Below are positions 63,269 through 64,000 of a stretch of 64,000 nucleotides of DNA, in pieces. Source of the stretch: CAVVZJ01 sp963752755 (GTDB taxonomy: Bacteria > Planctomycetota > Planctomycetia > Isosphaerales > Isosphaeraceae). Each line of letters starts with the position of its first letter. Within the stretch, counting starts at the first letter, position 1. The notes beneath the pieces were generated by a model. It saw only the letters and a program-made list of their open reading frames with translations. It was not told the origin of the DNA and did no database searches. The DNA is taken from the NCBI GenBank assembly GCA_963752755.1, contig CAVVZJ010000004.1, positions 124,001-188,000 on the forward strand. The letters run 5' to 3'. The position numbers and the translations under genes were made by a program.

Positions 63269-64000
63269 TCAGCGCGACTTGCCTTCGCCCTCGGACGAGG
63301 CGCCGGCGGCGACCGGCTCCTGGCCCTTGTTGGAGGGGACGAAGTCGAGCTTCTTACCGTCGGGGCCTTCGGCGACCTGGACGGTGAGGGTGTCGAAGCC
63401 CTTGAAGGTGCCGCGGAGGACTTCCTCGGCGAGCGGGTCTTCGATCATGTTCTCGATGGCGCGGCGGAGGGGACGGGCACCGTAGTCGGGGTTGTAGCCC
63501 TTCTCGATGATGTACTCCTTGGCGCCGTCGGTGAGGATCAGCTCCAGGCCGCGCTCGCGGAGGCGGGACCGAACCTTGGACAGTTCGATGTCCACGATCT
63601 CCTTGAGGTTGTCCTTGGTGAGCTGGTGGAAGACGATGATGTCGTCGAGCCGGTTGAGGAACTCGGGACGGAAGTACTTCTCGATGGCGATCTTCAGCCG
63701 CTCCTTCATCTCGGTGTAGGAGGAGGCCTCGTCGCGGCCGCGGTCGAAGCCGAACACGTTGGACGTGCTGGTGGCCTCGGCGCCGGCGTTGGTGGTCATG
63801 ATGATGATCGTGTTCTTGAAATCGACGTTGCGGCCGAAGCTGTCGGTCAAGCGGCCTTCCTCCATGATCTGGAGGAGCATGTTATAGACGTCGGGGTGCG
63901 CCTTCTCGATCTCGTCGAGGAGCACGACGGCATAGGGCCGGCGACGGATCTTCTCGGTGAGCTGGCCGCCTTCCTCGTAGCCGACGTAGCCCGGAGGGGC
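63269..64000 (-). CDS. clpC: ATP-dependent Clp protease ATP-binding subunit ClpC, C-terminal part (truncated at window edge)
   Basis: Only the C-terminal 243 residues are in the window. They begin in the second AAA+ domain: APPGYVGYEEGGQLTEKI, the Walker B VVLLDEIEKAHPD, NVDFKNTIIIMTTNAG and YFRPEFLNRLDDIIVFHQL, with the ClpC-type end GYNPDYGARPLRRAIENMI. The protein unfolds substrates for ClpP. The gene continues beyond position 64000 on the minus strand. Confidence 0.95.
   Translation of the reverse strand, partial: APPGYVGYEEGGQLTEKIRRRPYAVVLLDEIEKAHPDVYNMLLQIMEEGRLTDSFGRNVDFKNTIIIMTTNAGAEATSTSNVFGFDRGRDEASSYTEMKERLKIAIEKYFRPEFLNRLDDIIVFHQLTKDNLKEIVDIELSKVRSRLRERGLELILTDGAKEYIIEKGYNPDYGARPLRRAIENMIEDPLAEEVLRGTFKGFDTLTVQVAEGPDGKKLDFVPSNKGQEPVAAGASSEGEGKSR

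Noticed and set aside
1..64000. CRISPR arrays, rRNA genes or prophage structural genes
   Set aside because: No regularly spaced repeats, rRNA-like sequence or phage structural genes were seen anywhere in the window.

Overview
The window looks like a chromosomal segment of a GC-rich planctomycete, most likely an Isosphaeraceae-type organism (inference from gene content). The markers are a run of planctomycete-typical secreted proteins: DUF1501, DUF1552, DUF1587/DUF1592-type cytochromes, DUF1080, PEP-CTERM proteins, a redoxin/cytochrome/copper-monooxygenase fusion and a TIGR04137-like small basic protein. Around them are ordinary housekeeping genes: gap, pgk, rpe, accD, metG, ispG, apt, rlmN, an HtrA protease, a BamA-like protein and clpC.

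Layout. 1-5041: central carbon and lipid metabolism (gap-pgk-rpe, a histidine-phosphatase-like protein without its catalytic histidines, accD), led by a near-perfect sigma70 promoter. 5054-11876: a decayed island ending at a tRNA-Ser(GCT). It holds the tail of a Pycsar-TM-like effector, an IS1595 relic, two more transposase relics, an IS701-like element with its own inverted repeats and 4-bp duplication, a large serine recombinase element inserted inside that IS, and a broken tyrosine recombinase next to the tRNA. 11932-14996: a 3.05-kb IS1-like transposon with 19-bp inverted repeats and an 8-bp target duplication. It carries passenger genes: a HigA-type HTH/ImmA-type metallopeptidase fusion, an unknown 161-aa protein and a small basic protein. 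15192-25539: phosphatase, RHH protein, metG, two PEP-CTERM proteins, aldehyde dehydrogenase, Uma2 nuclease, FAD monooxygenase, ispG. 25742-29817: a tight five-gene operon (2OG oxygenase, methyltransferase, polysaccharide-deacetylase-like, FemAB/CelD-like, GNAT) that looks like glycan or envelope modification. 30123-34648: DUF1552, DUF1592-type cytochrome, secreted HMA protein. 34823-50000: NagB-like protein, copper monooxygenase fusion, porin, ZIP transporter, pterin dehydratase, small basic protein, RidA-like protein, old yellow enzyme, PhnD plus secreted nitrilase, RRF-like paralog, OsmC, DUF1501 and a Tat protein. 50480-64000: BamA-like protein, apt, lipoprotein, HtrA, rlmN, DUF1080, MMPL transporter, orphan HigA-like antitoxin, clpC.

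A caution for any reader: at least 17 single- or double-base frame breaks fall in conserved non-mobile genes, including the normally essential accD, metG and ispG, often in or next to short homopolymers. Sequencing or assembly error is the most economical explanation. Coordinates of those genes are given across the break.

Most interesting items: the passenger-carrying IS1-like transposon, the nested recombinase element with a clean in-frame junction, the Pycsar-like remnant, a two-copy dispersed intergenic repeat, the PhnD/nitrilase pair with cysteine-rich ends, and the RRF paralog.
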